Under the pieces are notes generated by a model that was given only the letters and a program-made list of their open reading frames with translations, was not told the origin of the DNA and did no database searches. Of a stretch of 8,946 nt of DNA, positions 1-7,954 are shown piece after piece (positions within the stretch are counted from its first letter, which is position 1; the number at the start of each line of letters is the position of its first letter). The stretch lies in contig DWVE01000032.1 in NCBI GenBank assembly GCA_019120375.1, forward strand, positions 1 through 8,946. The letters run 5' to 3'. The translations under genes and the position numbers were made by a program. This DNA is from Allofournierella_A excrementavium. GTDB taxonomy: Bacteria; Bacillota; Clostridia; Oscillospirales; Ruminococcaceae.

Positions 1-1416
<1,416 letters not shown>

Positions 1417-1433
1417 CAGTTTTGAACAAAGAG

Positions 1434-1474
1434 CGGCCCGCCCCGTGGAAAACACGGGGCGGGCCGATTTTTTT
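1434..1474. terminator. Rho-independent terminator, clpB / GT39 convergent junction
   Basis: There is a perfect 14-bp GC-rich stem (1434-1447 with 1453-1466), loop GAAAA, then A and seven T (1468-1474). The T tract serves the plus strand, so it terminates clpB. The same hairpin lies just downstream of the minus-strand glycosyltransferase stop at 1479; its minus-side tail (CTCTTTGTTC) is weaker but may also terminate that gene. Confidence 0.95.
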
Positions 1475-1478
1475 GTTT

Positions 1479-3002
1479 TCAGCCGTTGTGCCGGTAGAGG
1501 GTGTAGCCGGAGAACTCATAGAATCCCGCCCGGCCGCTCACGGCGGTGTACTCCCGGGCGATGAGGTCGGCCACGTCGGCGTTGGTCACATTGCCCACCA
1601 CCAGCCAGGCCGGCGGGTCCGCTTCCAGACGGGCGGCCTGCTCGGCGGCCATCTCCGGGTCGGCGGCGCTCTGCCACTCCTGGTGGATGAAGTAGTTCTG
1701 GCAGGGGCGGATGTCGGTGGCAAGATACCACTGGGCGTCCACCTCCCAGGCCAGCACCGAGTCCCGCTCGCCGGCGGGGATGACCGCCGCCATGCTGCGG
1801 GCGATGTTGTTGTAGTCCGCTGTTTCGTTTGGATAGCGGGCCATGAAGCTGTCCCGCTGCCAGCCGGGCAGCCGCGCCGCAAGGCTGACGAGATAGGCCC
1901 CCGCCAGCACCAGCGCCAGCCAGCCGGCGGCCCGCTTTGCCGCGGCTTTGTCCTCCGCCCACAGCTTCCACGCCATGCCCAGCGCCAGGGGCACCAGCGG
2001 CGCGGCGATCATGAAGTAGTGCAGGTAGGGCCGGTTGGAGAAAAGCAGATACATGTTCAGCCCGGCGGTGAGCAGCGCCGCCCAGCCCAGGGGCAGCCGG
2101 GGTGCGCGCAGGATGCACAGAAGGGCCAGCACCGCCAGCAGCAGCACCGGCGCACCGAAGTCCAGCACCGTGCGCCGGAAGGTGGCGGAGGCCCAGGGAG
2201 AGCCGCCGTAGTAATCGGTGAGGGAAAACTCGGTGGCGTAGAGCAGGTTGTAGCCGATGGTGCCGTAGAGCATCTGCCCCAGCGCGCCGTAAAAAGCGAA
2301 GTAGACACAGAAGGGCGCGGTGACGGCGGCAAACCCGCCCAGGAAGGCGGCGGCGTTTTTTGCCAGCGCCACCCATTGCTTTTTAAACAGGGTGTGAAGG
2401 GTGATGACCAGCACGAAGCAGCAGATGCTCACCGCGCTGGTGACCCGCAGCATCAAAATGGCCCCGAAGGAGAGGCCGTAGAGCGCCGCGTACCGCCAGG
2501 GGTGGGGCGCGTCGGGGTCCTTTTTCAGCCCCTCGCACCAGCCCGCGGCCAGCCACAGGCTGGCGGCGAGGAAGGGCAGGGCGTACTCCTCGGTCATGTT
2601 GCCCTCGTCGAAGGTGCGGGCCAGATACACCAGGGCCACCCCCGCCGCCAGCACCGCCCCCGGCCGGGGCAGATACACCCGGCCAAGCTTGTAGAGGAAG
2701 AAGAGGGTGGCGGCAAGGCTCACCGTCTGGGGCACCAGGATGCCCGCCCGGCCGTGGAGCCAGTAGCCCAGCATGTCGATGAAGAAGATGAGCGGGCCCT
2801 TGTGGTCAAAGAGGTCCCGGTAGGGCACCGAGCCTTGGGCCCAGTATTTGCCGATGGTCTGGAAGATGGCGGAGTCGTAGCCGCAGTAGCCCGGCCAGAG
2901 GAAACTGGTGGAATAGGAAAAGCGCAGAAGGAAGGCCGCCGAAACGCCCAGCAGGCCCACGGCGATCGCCGCACAGGCCCAGCGCTTTTTGGAACCGCTC
3001 AT
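1479..3002 (-). CDS. GT39/ArnT-like multispanning membrane glycosyltransferase (GT-C fold)
   Basis: A 507-residue integral membrane protein. It starts with a transmembrane helix (about residues 8-26) followed by a large outside loop carrying Asp43 in YDSAIF and then DHKGP (66-70). These match the acidic first-loop active site and conserved loop motif of GT39/PMT/ArnT-like enzymes, which move sugars from polyprenyl-phosphate donors onto lipid, glycan or protein acceptors outside the membrane. A second motif, GNMTEEY (134-140), and about ten further hydrophobic segments follow, then a soluble C-terminal region of roughly 110 residues. I chose the ATG at 3002 because AAAGGGGGAG lies about 8 bases upstream. 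An open extension of 41 codons to 3125 is Arg/Pro-rich and lacks such a site. Donor and acceptor cannot be told; no other glycan genes are adjacent. Family assignment is fairly firm, exact activity unknown. Confidence 0.75.
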   Translation of the reverse strand: MSGSKKRWACAAIAVGLLGVSAAFLLRFSYSTSFLWPGYCGYDSAIFQTIGKYWAQGSVPYRDLFDHKGPLIFFIDMLGYWLHGRAGILVPQTVSLAATLFFLYKLGRVYLPRPGAVLAAGVALVYLARTFDEGNMTEEYALPFLAASLWLAAGWCEGLKKDPDAPHPWRYAALYGLSFGAILMLRVTSAVSICCFVLVITLHTLFKKQWVALAKNAAAFLGGFAAVTAPFCVYFAFYGALGQMLYGTIGYNLLYATEFSLTDYYGGSPWASATFRRTVLDFGAPVLLLAVLALLCILRAPRLPLGWAALLTAGLNMYLLFSNRPYLHYFMIAAPLVPLALGMAWKLWAEDKAAAKRAAGWLALVLAGAYLVSLAARLPGWQRDSFMARYPNETADYNNIARSMAAVIPAGERDSVLAWEVDAQWYLATDIRPCQNYFIHQEWQSAADPEMAAEQAARLEADPPAWLVVGNVTNADVADLIAREYTAVSGRAGFYEFSGYTLYRHNG

Positions 3003-3244
3003 CCGCCCGCTCCCCCTTTCGGTTTTGATAACAGAAACAGCGTACCACAAAACGGGCCAAAAGGCAATCCGCCGGGCGGCGGAGCGCCCGGGCGGCTTTG
3101 GCGGCCCGCTTTGCGCATATCGCACAAAACCTTATTTTCTATTTTGTAAACGTCGTCGATTTTTCCCTCTATCAAAGGGGCGCGGCGGGGTGTATAATGT
3201 GCGAGGAAATCCAGGCGGGGCCGCGCCCCAAAGGAGGAACGGAT
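3003..3244. other. Divergent intergenic region between the GT39-like gene and the MATE gene
   Basis: This 242-base region serves two genes read away from each other. It has a GC-rich block (about 3068-3110) containing a 10-bp palindrome, CGCCCGGGCG, at 3085-3094, and an AT-rich block (about 3120-3175) of the kind expected around promoters. A plus-strand -10 box is seen at 3193-3198. For the minus gene I find only weak candidates in the AT-rich block (for example TTTACA near 3155-3160 without a good -10 at normal spacing), so its promoter is not assigned. Confidence 0.5.
3169..3198 (+). promoter_or_regulatory. Probable sigma-A type promoter of the MATE gene
   Basis: A perfect -10 hexamer TATAAT sits at 3193-3198. 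The best -35 match is weak: CTATCA at 3169-3174 with an 18-base spacer (3 of 6 matches). Transcription would start near 3205, giving a leader of about 40 bases that contains the strong ribosome site AAAGGAGG (3230-3237), 7 bases before the ATG at 3245. The weak -35 may mean low basal activity or an activator; that is inference. Confidence 0.55.
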
Positions 3245-4588
3245 ATGGAACGCACCGCCACGGGCGAGATGCAGTTTTCGCTGCTGAAGATGACCTGGCC
3301 GGTCTTTATCGAACTGCTTTTGCAGATGCTGGTGGGCAACATCGACCAGATCATGCTCAGCCACTACAACGAGACGGCGGTGGCCGCGGTGGGCAACGCC
3401 AACCAGATCATGAACACGCTGATCTTGACCTTCACGGTCATCAGTCTGGCGGCCACCATCCTGCTGAGCCAGTATCTGGGGGCGCGTCAGTTCGGCAAGG
3501 TGCGCCAGATCTACACCCTGGCCGCGGGGCTGAATCTGGTGCTGAGCCTTGTCATCACCGTGGGGCTGCTGGGGGCGGACGGTCTGTTCGCCATCATGCA
3601 GGTGCCGCCCGAGGCGGTGCCGGAGGCCCGCAGCTACCTGCTCATCACGGCGCTCAGCCTGCCCTGTCAGGCACTGATGCTCACCTTCAGCGCCTTTCTG
3701 CGGGCCCACGCCCACATGCTGGTCATCATGTGCTCCACCGGCGTCATCAACCTCATCAACATCGTGGGCAACACCGCCTTCATCTACGGCCTGGGGCCCC
3801 TGCCCCGGCTGGGCGCGGCGGGCGCGGCGCTGAGCACCAGCCTGTGCCGCACGGCGGGCATGCTGATGATGCTGTTCGCCTTTTTCAAGAGCGTGGAGGG
3901 GGCCACCCTGAGCCCCAGGGTGCTGCGGCCCTTCCCCACCGACCTGCTGCGCCGGCTTTTGAGCATCGGCCTGCCCGCCGGGGGCGAGGGCCTTTCCTAC
4001 AATCTCTCCCAGAGCACCAGCCTCGTGTTCGTGAACACCATTGGCACCTACGCGGTGACCGCCCGCATGTACATGAACATGTTCGCCCAGGTGTGCTACA
4101 TGCTGGTGAACGCGGTGAGCCAGGCCGCGGGCATCATCATCGGCTACTGCATCGGCGCAAGAGATTTTGACCGGGCCGACCGGGAGAACTGGCGGGTGCT
4201 GCGCCTTTTCGCCCCGGTGACGGTGGGCATCGCCCTGCTGCTGGCCATCTTCGCAAGGCCGCTGTTCAGCTTGTTCACCACCGACGAGCGGGTCATCGCG
4301 CTGGGCTGCCGCACCATGTGGGTGGAGGTGGTGCTGGAGATAGGCCGCGCCTTCAACATCGTGCTGGTGCGCAACCTGCAGGCGGTGGGCGACGTGAAGT
4401 TCCCGGTGGCGCTGGGCATTCTGAGCCAGTGGATCGTGGGCGTGGGCATCGCCTGGCTGTTCGGCATCTATCTGGGCTGGGGCCTCGTGGGCATCTGGAT
4501 GGCCTTCGCCCTGGACGAGAACCTGCGCGCCGTGCTGTTCATCATCCGCTGGAAGGCGGGCAAGTGGCGCAGCATCAAAACGGTATAA
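3245..4588 (+). CDS. MATE family efflux transporter
   Basis: A 447-residue protein of about 12 membrane helices, the usual MATE length and arrangement. MATE proteins export cationic drugs, dyes or metabolites in exchange for Na+ or H+. The first helix and loop (TWPVFIE at 17-23, then VGNIDQIMLSHY to residue 41, with Asp34) is the standard start of the N-terminal MatE repeat. The second repeat begins around GLPAGGEGLSYNLSQS, with the family pattern of Gly/Pro and small polar residues in its first helix. The ATG at 3245 is chosen because AAAGGAGG is ideally spaced. An in-frame ATG at 3197 overlaps the -10 box and has no ribosome site. The gene stands alone, with its own promoter and terminator. 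The substrate cannot be predicted. Confidence 0.93.
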   Translation: MERTATGEMQFSLLKMTWPVFIELLLQMLVGNIDQIMLSHYNETAVAAVGNANQIMNTLILTFTVISLAATILLSQYLGARQFGKVRQIYTLAAGLNLVLSLVITVGLLGADGLFAIMQVPPEAVPEARSYLLITALSLPCQALMLTFSAFLRAHAHMLVIMCSTGVINLINIVGNTAFIYGLGPLPRLGAAGAALSTSLCRTAGMLMMLFAFFKSVEGATLSPRVLRPFPTDLLRRLLSIGLPAGGEGLSYNLSQSTSLVFVNTIGTYAVTARMYMNMFAQVCYMLVNAVSQAAGIIIGYCIGARDFDRADRENWRVLRLFAPVTVGIALLLAIFARPLFSLFTTDERVIALGCRTMWVEVVLEIGRAFNIVLVRNLQAVGDVKFPVALGILSQWIVGVGIAWLFGIYLGWGLVGIWMAFALDENLRAVLFIIRWKAGKWRSIKTV

Positions 4589-4626
4589 AAAAATGCCTGC
4601 GGCAGTTTTTGCCGCAGGCGTTTTTT
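4587..4626. terminator. Bidirectional rho-independent terminator between the MATE gene and the small minus-strand gene
   Basis: A perfect 10-bp stem (4595-4604 with 4610-4619), loop GTTTT, six T at 4621-4626 for the plus strand, and seven A at 4587-4593 that become a U tract on the minus strand. It starts inside the MATE stop codon TAA and lies 13 bases past the stop of the minus-strand gene, so it serves both. Confidence 0.95.
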
Positions 4627-4632
4627 GTCTGT

Positions 4633-4977
4633 TCAGAAGGGCGGGGCGTCCTCGTCCTTTTCCTCCTCGGGGGCCGGGGGCGTCCAGGGCTCCGAGTCCA
4701 GAAAGGCGCTTTTGGCCTCGATGGTGTCCCGGGGGATGGCGTTGAAAGCCTCTTCCAGCCAGGCTCTGGCCGCGTCGATGCCCTCCTGCCCGAAGGGGAA
4801 GACGGTGGTCTCCACACGCTCGGTCTTTTCCAGGCACCAGGGGCCCAGCCACCACCAGGCCCGCAGCTCGTCCCCCTGGCGCAGGGTCTTGTAGTTGAAC
4901 TGGCCCGCGTTGCCGGAGACGGGGTTGCCGTTTTTGTACCACTGAAGGGGATAATAGGGATAGTTGAACCGTATCAC
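4633..4977 (-). CDS. Small Trp-rich hypothetical protein, 114 residues
   Basis: I do not recognise a family. The protein has no signal peptide or membrane helix, so it is probably cytosolic. The first 50 residues are aromatic-rich (YPYYPLQWY, then RAWWWLGPW near residues 39-47) and look like a compact beta-rich fold. Residues about 65-80 look helical (IDAARAWLEEAFNAI). The last 20 residues are acidic and proline-rich (PPAPEEEKDEDAPPF) and probably disordered. GTG at 4977 is the only usable start: the frame is closed upstream by a TAA, with no ATG, GTG or TTG between. A modest AAAGG lies 11 bases before it. It has its own good promoter, read divergently from the amino-acid exporter operon, and a shared terminator, so it is probably a real expressed gene. 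Any link to the exporters is only positional. Confidence 0.75.
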   Translation of the reverse strand: MIRFNYPYYPLQWYKNGNPVSGNAGQFNYKTLRQGDELRAWWWLGPWCLEKTERVETTVFPFGQEGIDAARAWLEEAFNAIPRDTIEAKSAFLDSEPWTPPAPEEEKDEDAPPF

Positions 4978-5017
4978 GCGCCGCGCCGCCTTTCTCTGCC
5001 TTGGATGGGGCCGCCTC

Positions 5018-5046
5018 TTGCATCCCGGCCCGGATTATTTTATTAT
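5018..5046 (+). promoter_or_regulatory. Promoter of the amino-acid exporter operon
   Basis: -35 TTGCAT (5018-5023), a 17-base spacer and -10 TATTAT (5041-5046, 5 of 6 consensus). The predicted start is near 5053, giving a leader of about 47 bases with ribosome site AGGGAGGT (5086-5093) before the ATG at 5100. No leader hairpin or riboswitch is evident. The -10 box is shared with the divergent promoter. Confidence 0.6.
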
Positions 5047-5070
5047 AGTGAAGAAATGCAGACTTTGCAA
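5042..5070 (-). promoter_or_regulatory. Promoter of the small minus-strand gene
   Basis: Read on the minus strand: -35 TTGCAA (5070-5065, 4 of 6 consensus), a 17-base spacer and a perfect -10 TATAAT (5047-5042). The predicted start is near 5035, about 58 bases before the GTG at 4977. The -10 occupies the same bases as the plus-strand -10. Confidence 0.65.
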
Positions 5071-5099
5071 ATCCTCTTTCCGAAAAGGGAGGTCGGGCC

Positions 5100-5879
5100 A
5101 TGGGGGCCGAACAGAGCGAACTTGTGTTTGAAGCGGTGGCGCTGGCGGGAGAAATTCTTGTGTCCAGCGGGGCGGAAATTTTCCGCGTCACCGAGACGAT
5201 GGAGCGCATCGCCGCGGCCTACGGCTGCGAGGGATTCGAGCCCTTTGTGCTGAGCAACGGCATCATGATGACCGCCAGCGACGGCCGCCAGCACTGCCTT
5301 GCCAAGGTGCGGCACATTCCCCTCTCCGGCAGCCGGCTGGACAAGGTGGACGCGGTGAACCAGCTCAGCCGGGAAATTGCCCAGGGGATGCACACCCCTG
5401 AAGAGGCCCATGCCCGCCTTCTGGAGATCCAGGACATGCCCCGGCGGCCCCGCTGGCAGCAGGTGCTGGCCAGCGGCGTGGGCGCGGGGTCCTTCTGCTA
5501 CATCTTCGGCGGCACCCTGGCGGACGGGGCCGCCGCCTTTGTTGCGGGGCTGGTGCTCTATCTCTATCTGCTGGTGGCGGTGCGGGGCCGGCTTTCCAAA
5601 ATCGCCGCAAACATCACCGGCGGCGCGCTGGTGTGCGCGGTGGCCATCCTGCTCACGAACCTGGGGCTGGGCAGCCAGCTGAGCATGGTCACGGTGGGCT
5701 CGCTGGTGCCCCTGCTGCCGGGCGTGGCCTTCACCAACGCCATCCGCGACATCGCCGACGAGGACTATATCTCCGGCGCGGTGCGCATGCTGGACGTGTT
5801 TCTGGTGGTGGTGTGCATGGCCTTTGGCGTGGGGCTTGTGATGGCCCTTTGGGCCGGGCTGGGAGGTGTGCTGGCATGA
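5100..5879 (+). CDS. Threonine/serine exporter, ThrE N-terminal-type subunit (DUF1212, YjjP-like)
   Basis: 259 residues. Residues 1-115 are a soluble region with the DUF1212 hallmark around GEILVSSGAEIFRV (17-30), followed by about five membrane helices from residue 120. The most conserved stretch, LVPLLPGVAFTNAIRD (202-217) and then DEDYISG (220-226), matches the ThrE pore region. In Corynebacterium ThrE this part and the next gene's product form one protein that exports threonine and serine; in many bacteria they are two subunits, as with E. coli YjjP/YjjB. The start is set by AGGGAGGT 6 bases upstream. The stop overlaps the next ATG (ATGA, 5876-5879), showing translational coupling with its partner. 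It is the first gene of the likely exporter operon. Substrate assignment rests on family only. Confidence 0.9.
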   Translation: MGAEQSELVFEAVALAGEILVSSGAEIFRVTETMERIAAAYGCEGFEPFVLSNGIMMTASDGRQHCLAKVRHIPLSGSRLDKVDAVNQLSREIAQGMHTPEEAHARLLEIQDMPRRPRWQQVLASGVGAGSFCYIFGGTLADGAAAFVAGLVLYLYLLVAVRGRLSKIAANITGGALVCAVAILLTNLGLGSQLSMVTVGSLVPLLPGVAFTNAIRDIADEDYISGAVRMLDVFLVVVCMAFGVGLVMALWAGLGGVLA

Positions 5880-6331
5880 CCGTGTGGCGTTTTTGTTCCG
5901 AAGTGTTTTTCGCGGGCCTGGGCACCATGGCCTTTTCCCTCATCTTCCATGTGCCCGCCCGCTACTATCCCCGCTGCGGCCTCACCGGGGCCGCCGGGTG
6001 GCTGGTGTACATCGCCCTGAAAGGGGCGCTGGGCGCGTTGACGGCCACCTTCTTCGCCACCCTGGCGGTGGTGCTCATCAGCCGTTTTTCCTCGGTGCAG
6101 CTGCGCTGTCCGGTGACCATCTTCCTCATCTCCGGCATCTTTCCGCTGGTGCCGGGGCTTGGCATCTACCAGACGGCCTACGCTCTGGTGGAGGGAGACC
6201 TGGCCGGGGCCGGCCTCACCGGCTTTGAGACCGTGAAGCTGGCGGCGGCCATGGTACTGGCCATTCTGGTGGGCTTTGAGGTGCCCGCCGGGTGGTTCGC
6301 CCGGATGGCCGCCCCCTTCCGCGGGCGCTGA
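5876..6331 (+). CDS. Threonine/serine exporter, ThrE C-terminal-type subunit (DUF3815, YjjB-like)
   Basis: 151 residues, almost entirely hydrophobic, with about five membrane helices. FLISGIFPLVPGLGIYQTAY (83-102) is the conserved ThrE_2 core, followed by the loop EGDLAGAGLTGFETV. This half works with the DUF1212 subunit as a two-part Thr/Ser exporter. It starts at the ATG that overlaps the previous stop by four bases; the frame is open further upstream, but that would bury the start inside the first subunit gene. The end (MAAPFRGR) is basic, consistent with a cytosolic tail. Full length for the family. Confidence 0.9.
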   Translation: MTVWRFCSEVFFAGLGTMAFSLIFHVPARYYPRCGLTGAAGWLVYIALKGALGALTATFFATLAVVLISRFSSVQLRCPVTIFLISGIFPLVPGLGIYQTAYALVEGDLAGAGLTGFETVKLAAAMVLAILVGFEVPAGWFARMAAPFRGR

Positions 6332-6348
6332 AAAGGGGGCTTTTTCCC

Positions 6349-7215
6349 ATGTGGGTGCTGTGGGCGTTCGGCTCGGCGCTGTGCGCGGGGCTGTCCTCGG
6401 TGCTGGCCAAGTGCGGCGTGAAACACACCGATTCCACCCTGGCCACCGCTCTGCGCACCGTGGTGGTGCTGGCCATGGCCTGGGCCGTGGTGTTTCTGGC
6501 GGGGGCGCAGGCGGGCGTTGCGGGCATCTCCCCCGCCGGGTGGGCTTTTCTGGTGCTCTCCGGCCTTGCCACCGGCGCGTCCTGGCTGTGCTACTTCCGG
6601 GCGCTGCAATTGGGGGACGTGAACCGGGTGGTGCCGGTGGACAAGCTGAGCACCGTACTTACCATCCTTTTGGCCTTCGCTTTCCTGGGCGAGGAGCCCA
6701 GCGGCCTCCGCCTTGTGTGCACGGCGGCCATCGGCGCGGGCAGCTGGCTGATGGCCTGGAAGCCCGGCGAACACGCCCCGCGGCCCGCGTCGGGCCACGG
6801 CTGGCTGTTCTATGCCCTGCTCTCGGCCTTTTTCGCCGCCCTCACCTCCATCCTGGCAAAGCTGGGCATGGCGGGCATCGATTCGAACCTGGGCACCGCC
6901 ATCCGCACGGCGGTGGTGCTGGTGATGGCCTGGGCGGTGGCGCTGGCCACCGGCAAGACCAAAGGCCTGCGGGCCATGAGCGGCCGGGAGGGCTGGTTCA
7001 TCGCCCTTTCCGGCCTTGCCACCGGTGGCTCTTGGCTGTGCTACTTCCGGGCGCTGCAGCTGGGCCCCGCCAGCGCGGTGGCCCCCATCGACAAACTGAG
7101 CATCCTGGTGACGGTGGCCTTCTCCCGGCTGGTGCTGGGCGAGCGGCTGGGCCGCCGGGCGGCGCTGGGCCTCGGGCTTTTGTGCGCCGGTACGCTGGGC
7201 ATGCTGGCGGCGTGA
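6349..7215 (+). CDS. EamA family transporter built of two near-duplicate halves
   Basis: 288 residues with two EamA domains (about 2-137 and 152-288), each of about five membrane helices, as in drug/metabolite exporters. The halves align without gaps at an offset of 150 residues and agree at roughly 48 of 86 positions over their first parts by hand count. Shared blocks include DS.L.TA.RT.VVL.MAWAV, then SGLATG and SWLCYFRALQLG, and PxDKLS. That is far closer than usual for this family. Each half resembles the widespread single-domain EamA proteins of about 140 residues, so this looks like a tandem fusion of that protein. The ATG at 6349 is preceded by AAAAGGGGG at 9 bases. An upstream in-frame GTG at 6292 lies inside the previous gene. 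It sits 17 bases after the ThrE-type pair, probably in the same operon. The substrate is unknown; amino-acid export is suggested by context only. Confidence 0.88.
   Translation: MWVLWAFGSALCAGLSSVLAKCGVKHTDSTLATALRTVVVLAMAWAVVFLAGAQAGVAGISPAGWAFLVLSGLATGASWLCYFRALQLGDVNRVVPVDKLSTVLTILLAFAFLGEEPSGLRLVCTAAIGAGSWLMAWKPGEHAPRPASGHGWLFYALLSAFFAALTSILAKLGMAGIDSNLGTAIRTAVVLVMAWAVALATGKTKGLRAMSGREGWFIALSGLATGGSWLCYFRALQLGPASAVAPIDKLSILVTVAFSRLVLGERLGRRAALGLGLLCAGTLGMLAA
6559..6608 (+). repeat. Intragenic repeat, copy 1 (EamA half 1)
   Basis: This 50-base block matches 7009-7058 at a spacing of exactly 450 bases (150 codons, in frame). It has identical runs of 17 bases (6559-6575) and 26 bases (6583-6608), including synonymous positions. 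It encodes SGLATGASWLCYFRALQ. Confidence 0.9.
7009..7058 (+). repeat. Intragenic repeat, copy 2 (EamA half 2)
   Basis: Partner of 6559-6608; it encodes SGLATGGSWLCYFRALQ. The only differences are a few bases around the Ala/Gly and Ser codons (7026-7032). Outside these blocks the halves have diverged at the DNA level. Confidence 0.9.
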
Positions 7216-7248
7216 GGGGCGCTATCTTTTTTGTGTGAGGTGTTGTTC

Positions 7249-7953
7249 ATGGAGACGAACTGGCGGCAGACCGCCCGGTTTGCCTTCCGCCAGTCGCTGG
7301 GGGTGCTGTTCGGCTATGTGTTTCTGGGCACGGCCTTCGGCATCCTGCTGCGGCAGGCGGGGTTCGGGGCGCTGTGGTCCCTGGCCTTCAGCGGCCTTGT
7401 CTACGCGGGCAGCCTGCAGTTCGTGCTGGCGGGCTTTCTGGCCGCGCCCACGGCTCTGCCCACCGTGGCGCTGATGAGCCTGTTCATCAACGCGCGGCAT
7501 CTGTTCTACGGTCTTTCCTTCATCGAGCGCTTCCGCTCCATGGGCAAAAAGCGCCCCTACATGATCTTCTCCCTGACCGACGAGACCTATTCCGTGCTCT
7601 GCGGCATGGACGAGGTGCCCGCCGGGGTGGACAAAAACGGCGCCATGTTCCTGGTGGCCCTGCTGGACCAGCTCTACTGGGTGGCGGGCAGCCTGCTGGG
7701 CACCTTTGCCGGCGGCCTGCCGCTGGACTTCACCGGCATCGACTTTTCCATGACGGCTTTGTTCCTTGTGATTTTTCTGGAGCAGTGGCGGGGAGCGAAG
7801 AGCCACCTTCCCGCCCTGCTGGGCCTGGGCTGCGGCGCGGTGTTCCTGCTGGCGCTGGGGCCGGACAACTTCCTGCTGCCCGCGCTCTGCACCACGGTGG
7901 CGGTGCTGCTGCTGGCGCGGCCGGTGCTGAACAGAGAAAAGGAGGCGGCGTGA
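7249..7953 (+). CDS. azlC: AzlC, large subunit of the branched-chain amino-acid exporter
   Basis: 234 residues, the normal AzlC length, with multiple membrane helices. Family motifs are clear: SGLVYAGSLQFVLAGF (48-63), FINARHLFYGLS (79-90) with the conserved Asn-Ala-Arg-His, and FSLTDETYSV (107-116). AzlC with the small subunit AzlD exports Val, Leu, Ile and the analogue 4-azaleucine (B. subtilis AzlCD, E. coli YgaZH). I chose the ATG at 7249 because GAGGTG sits 7 bases upstream. In-frame TTG (7231, 7243) and GTG (7240) codons are less likely. There is a 33-base gap after the EamA gene with a T run (7227-7232) but no hairpin, so transcription probably continues from upstream. No Lrp- or AzlB-type regulator gene is seen nearby. 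Confidence 0.95.
   Translation: METNWRQTARFAFRQSLGVLFGYVFLGTAFGILLRQAGFGALWSLAFSGLVYAGSLQFVLAGFLAAPTALPTVALMSLFINARHLFYGLSFIERFRSMGKKRPYMIFSLTDETYSVLCGMDEVPAGVDKNGAMFLVALLDQLYWVAGSLLGTFAGGLPLDFTGIDFSMTALFLVIFLEQWRGAKSHLPALLGLGCGAVFLLALGPDNFLLPALCTTVAVLLLARPVLNREKEAA
7937..7945 (+). promoter_or_regulatory. Strong ribosome binding site of azlD inside the azlC end
   Basis: AAAAGGAGG lies within the last codons of azlC (Glu-Lys-Glu-Ala-Ala), 9 bases before the azlD ATG. With only one base between the azlC stop and the azlD start, translation of the two subunits is likely coupled. Confidence 0.85.
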
Positions 7954-7954
7954 C

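Noticed and set aside
3003..3125. N-terminal extension of the glycosyltransferase by 41 residues
   Set aside because: The extension is Arg/Pro-rich, has no ribosome site, and would cover the divergent promoter region. AAAGGGGGAG fits the ATG at 3002.
1422..3149. Open frame of 575 codons on the plus strand
   Set aside because: It lies opposite the membrane glycosyltransferase. Its translation is Gly/Arg/His/Gln-rich with no domain, and it starts within the clpB terminator; this is a GC-rich shadow frame.
3197..3244. Upstream ATG start for the MATE protein (16 extra residues)
   Set aside because: The ATG overlaps the TATAAT box and has no ribosome site, while AAAGGAGG is ideally placed for the ATG at 3245.
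5053..5099. Riboswitch or attenuator in the leader of the exporter operon
   Set aside because: The predicted leader is only about 47 bases and shows no hairpin, T tract or leader peptide rich in Thr or branched-chain residues.
2999..5209. Open frame of 736 codons on the minus strand
   Set aside because: It runs antisense across the whole MATE gene and both of its borders, with His/Gln/Ala-rich low-complexity translation. The plus-strand MATE protein has clear family motifs, so this frame is chance.
7221..7235. Possible terminator between the EamA gene and azlC
   Set aside because: There is a run of six T at 7227-7232 but no inverted repeat before it able to form a stem.
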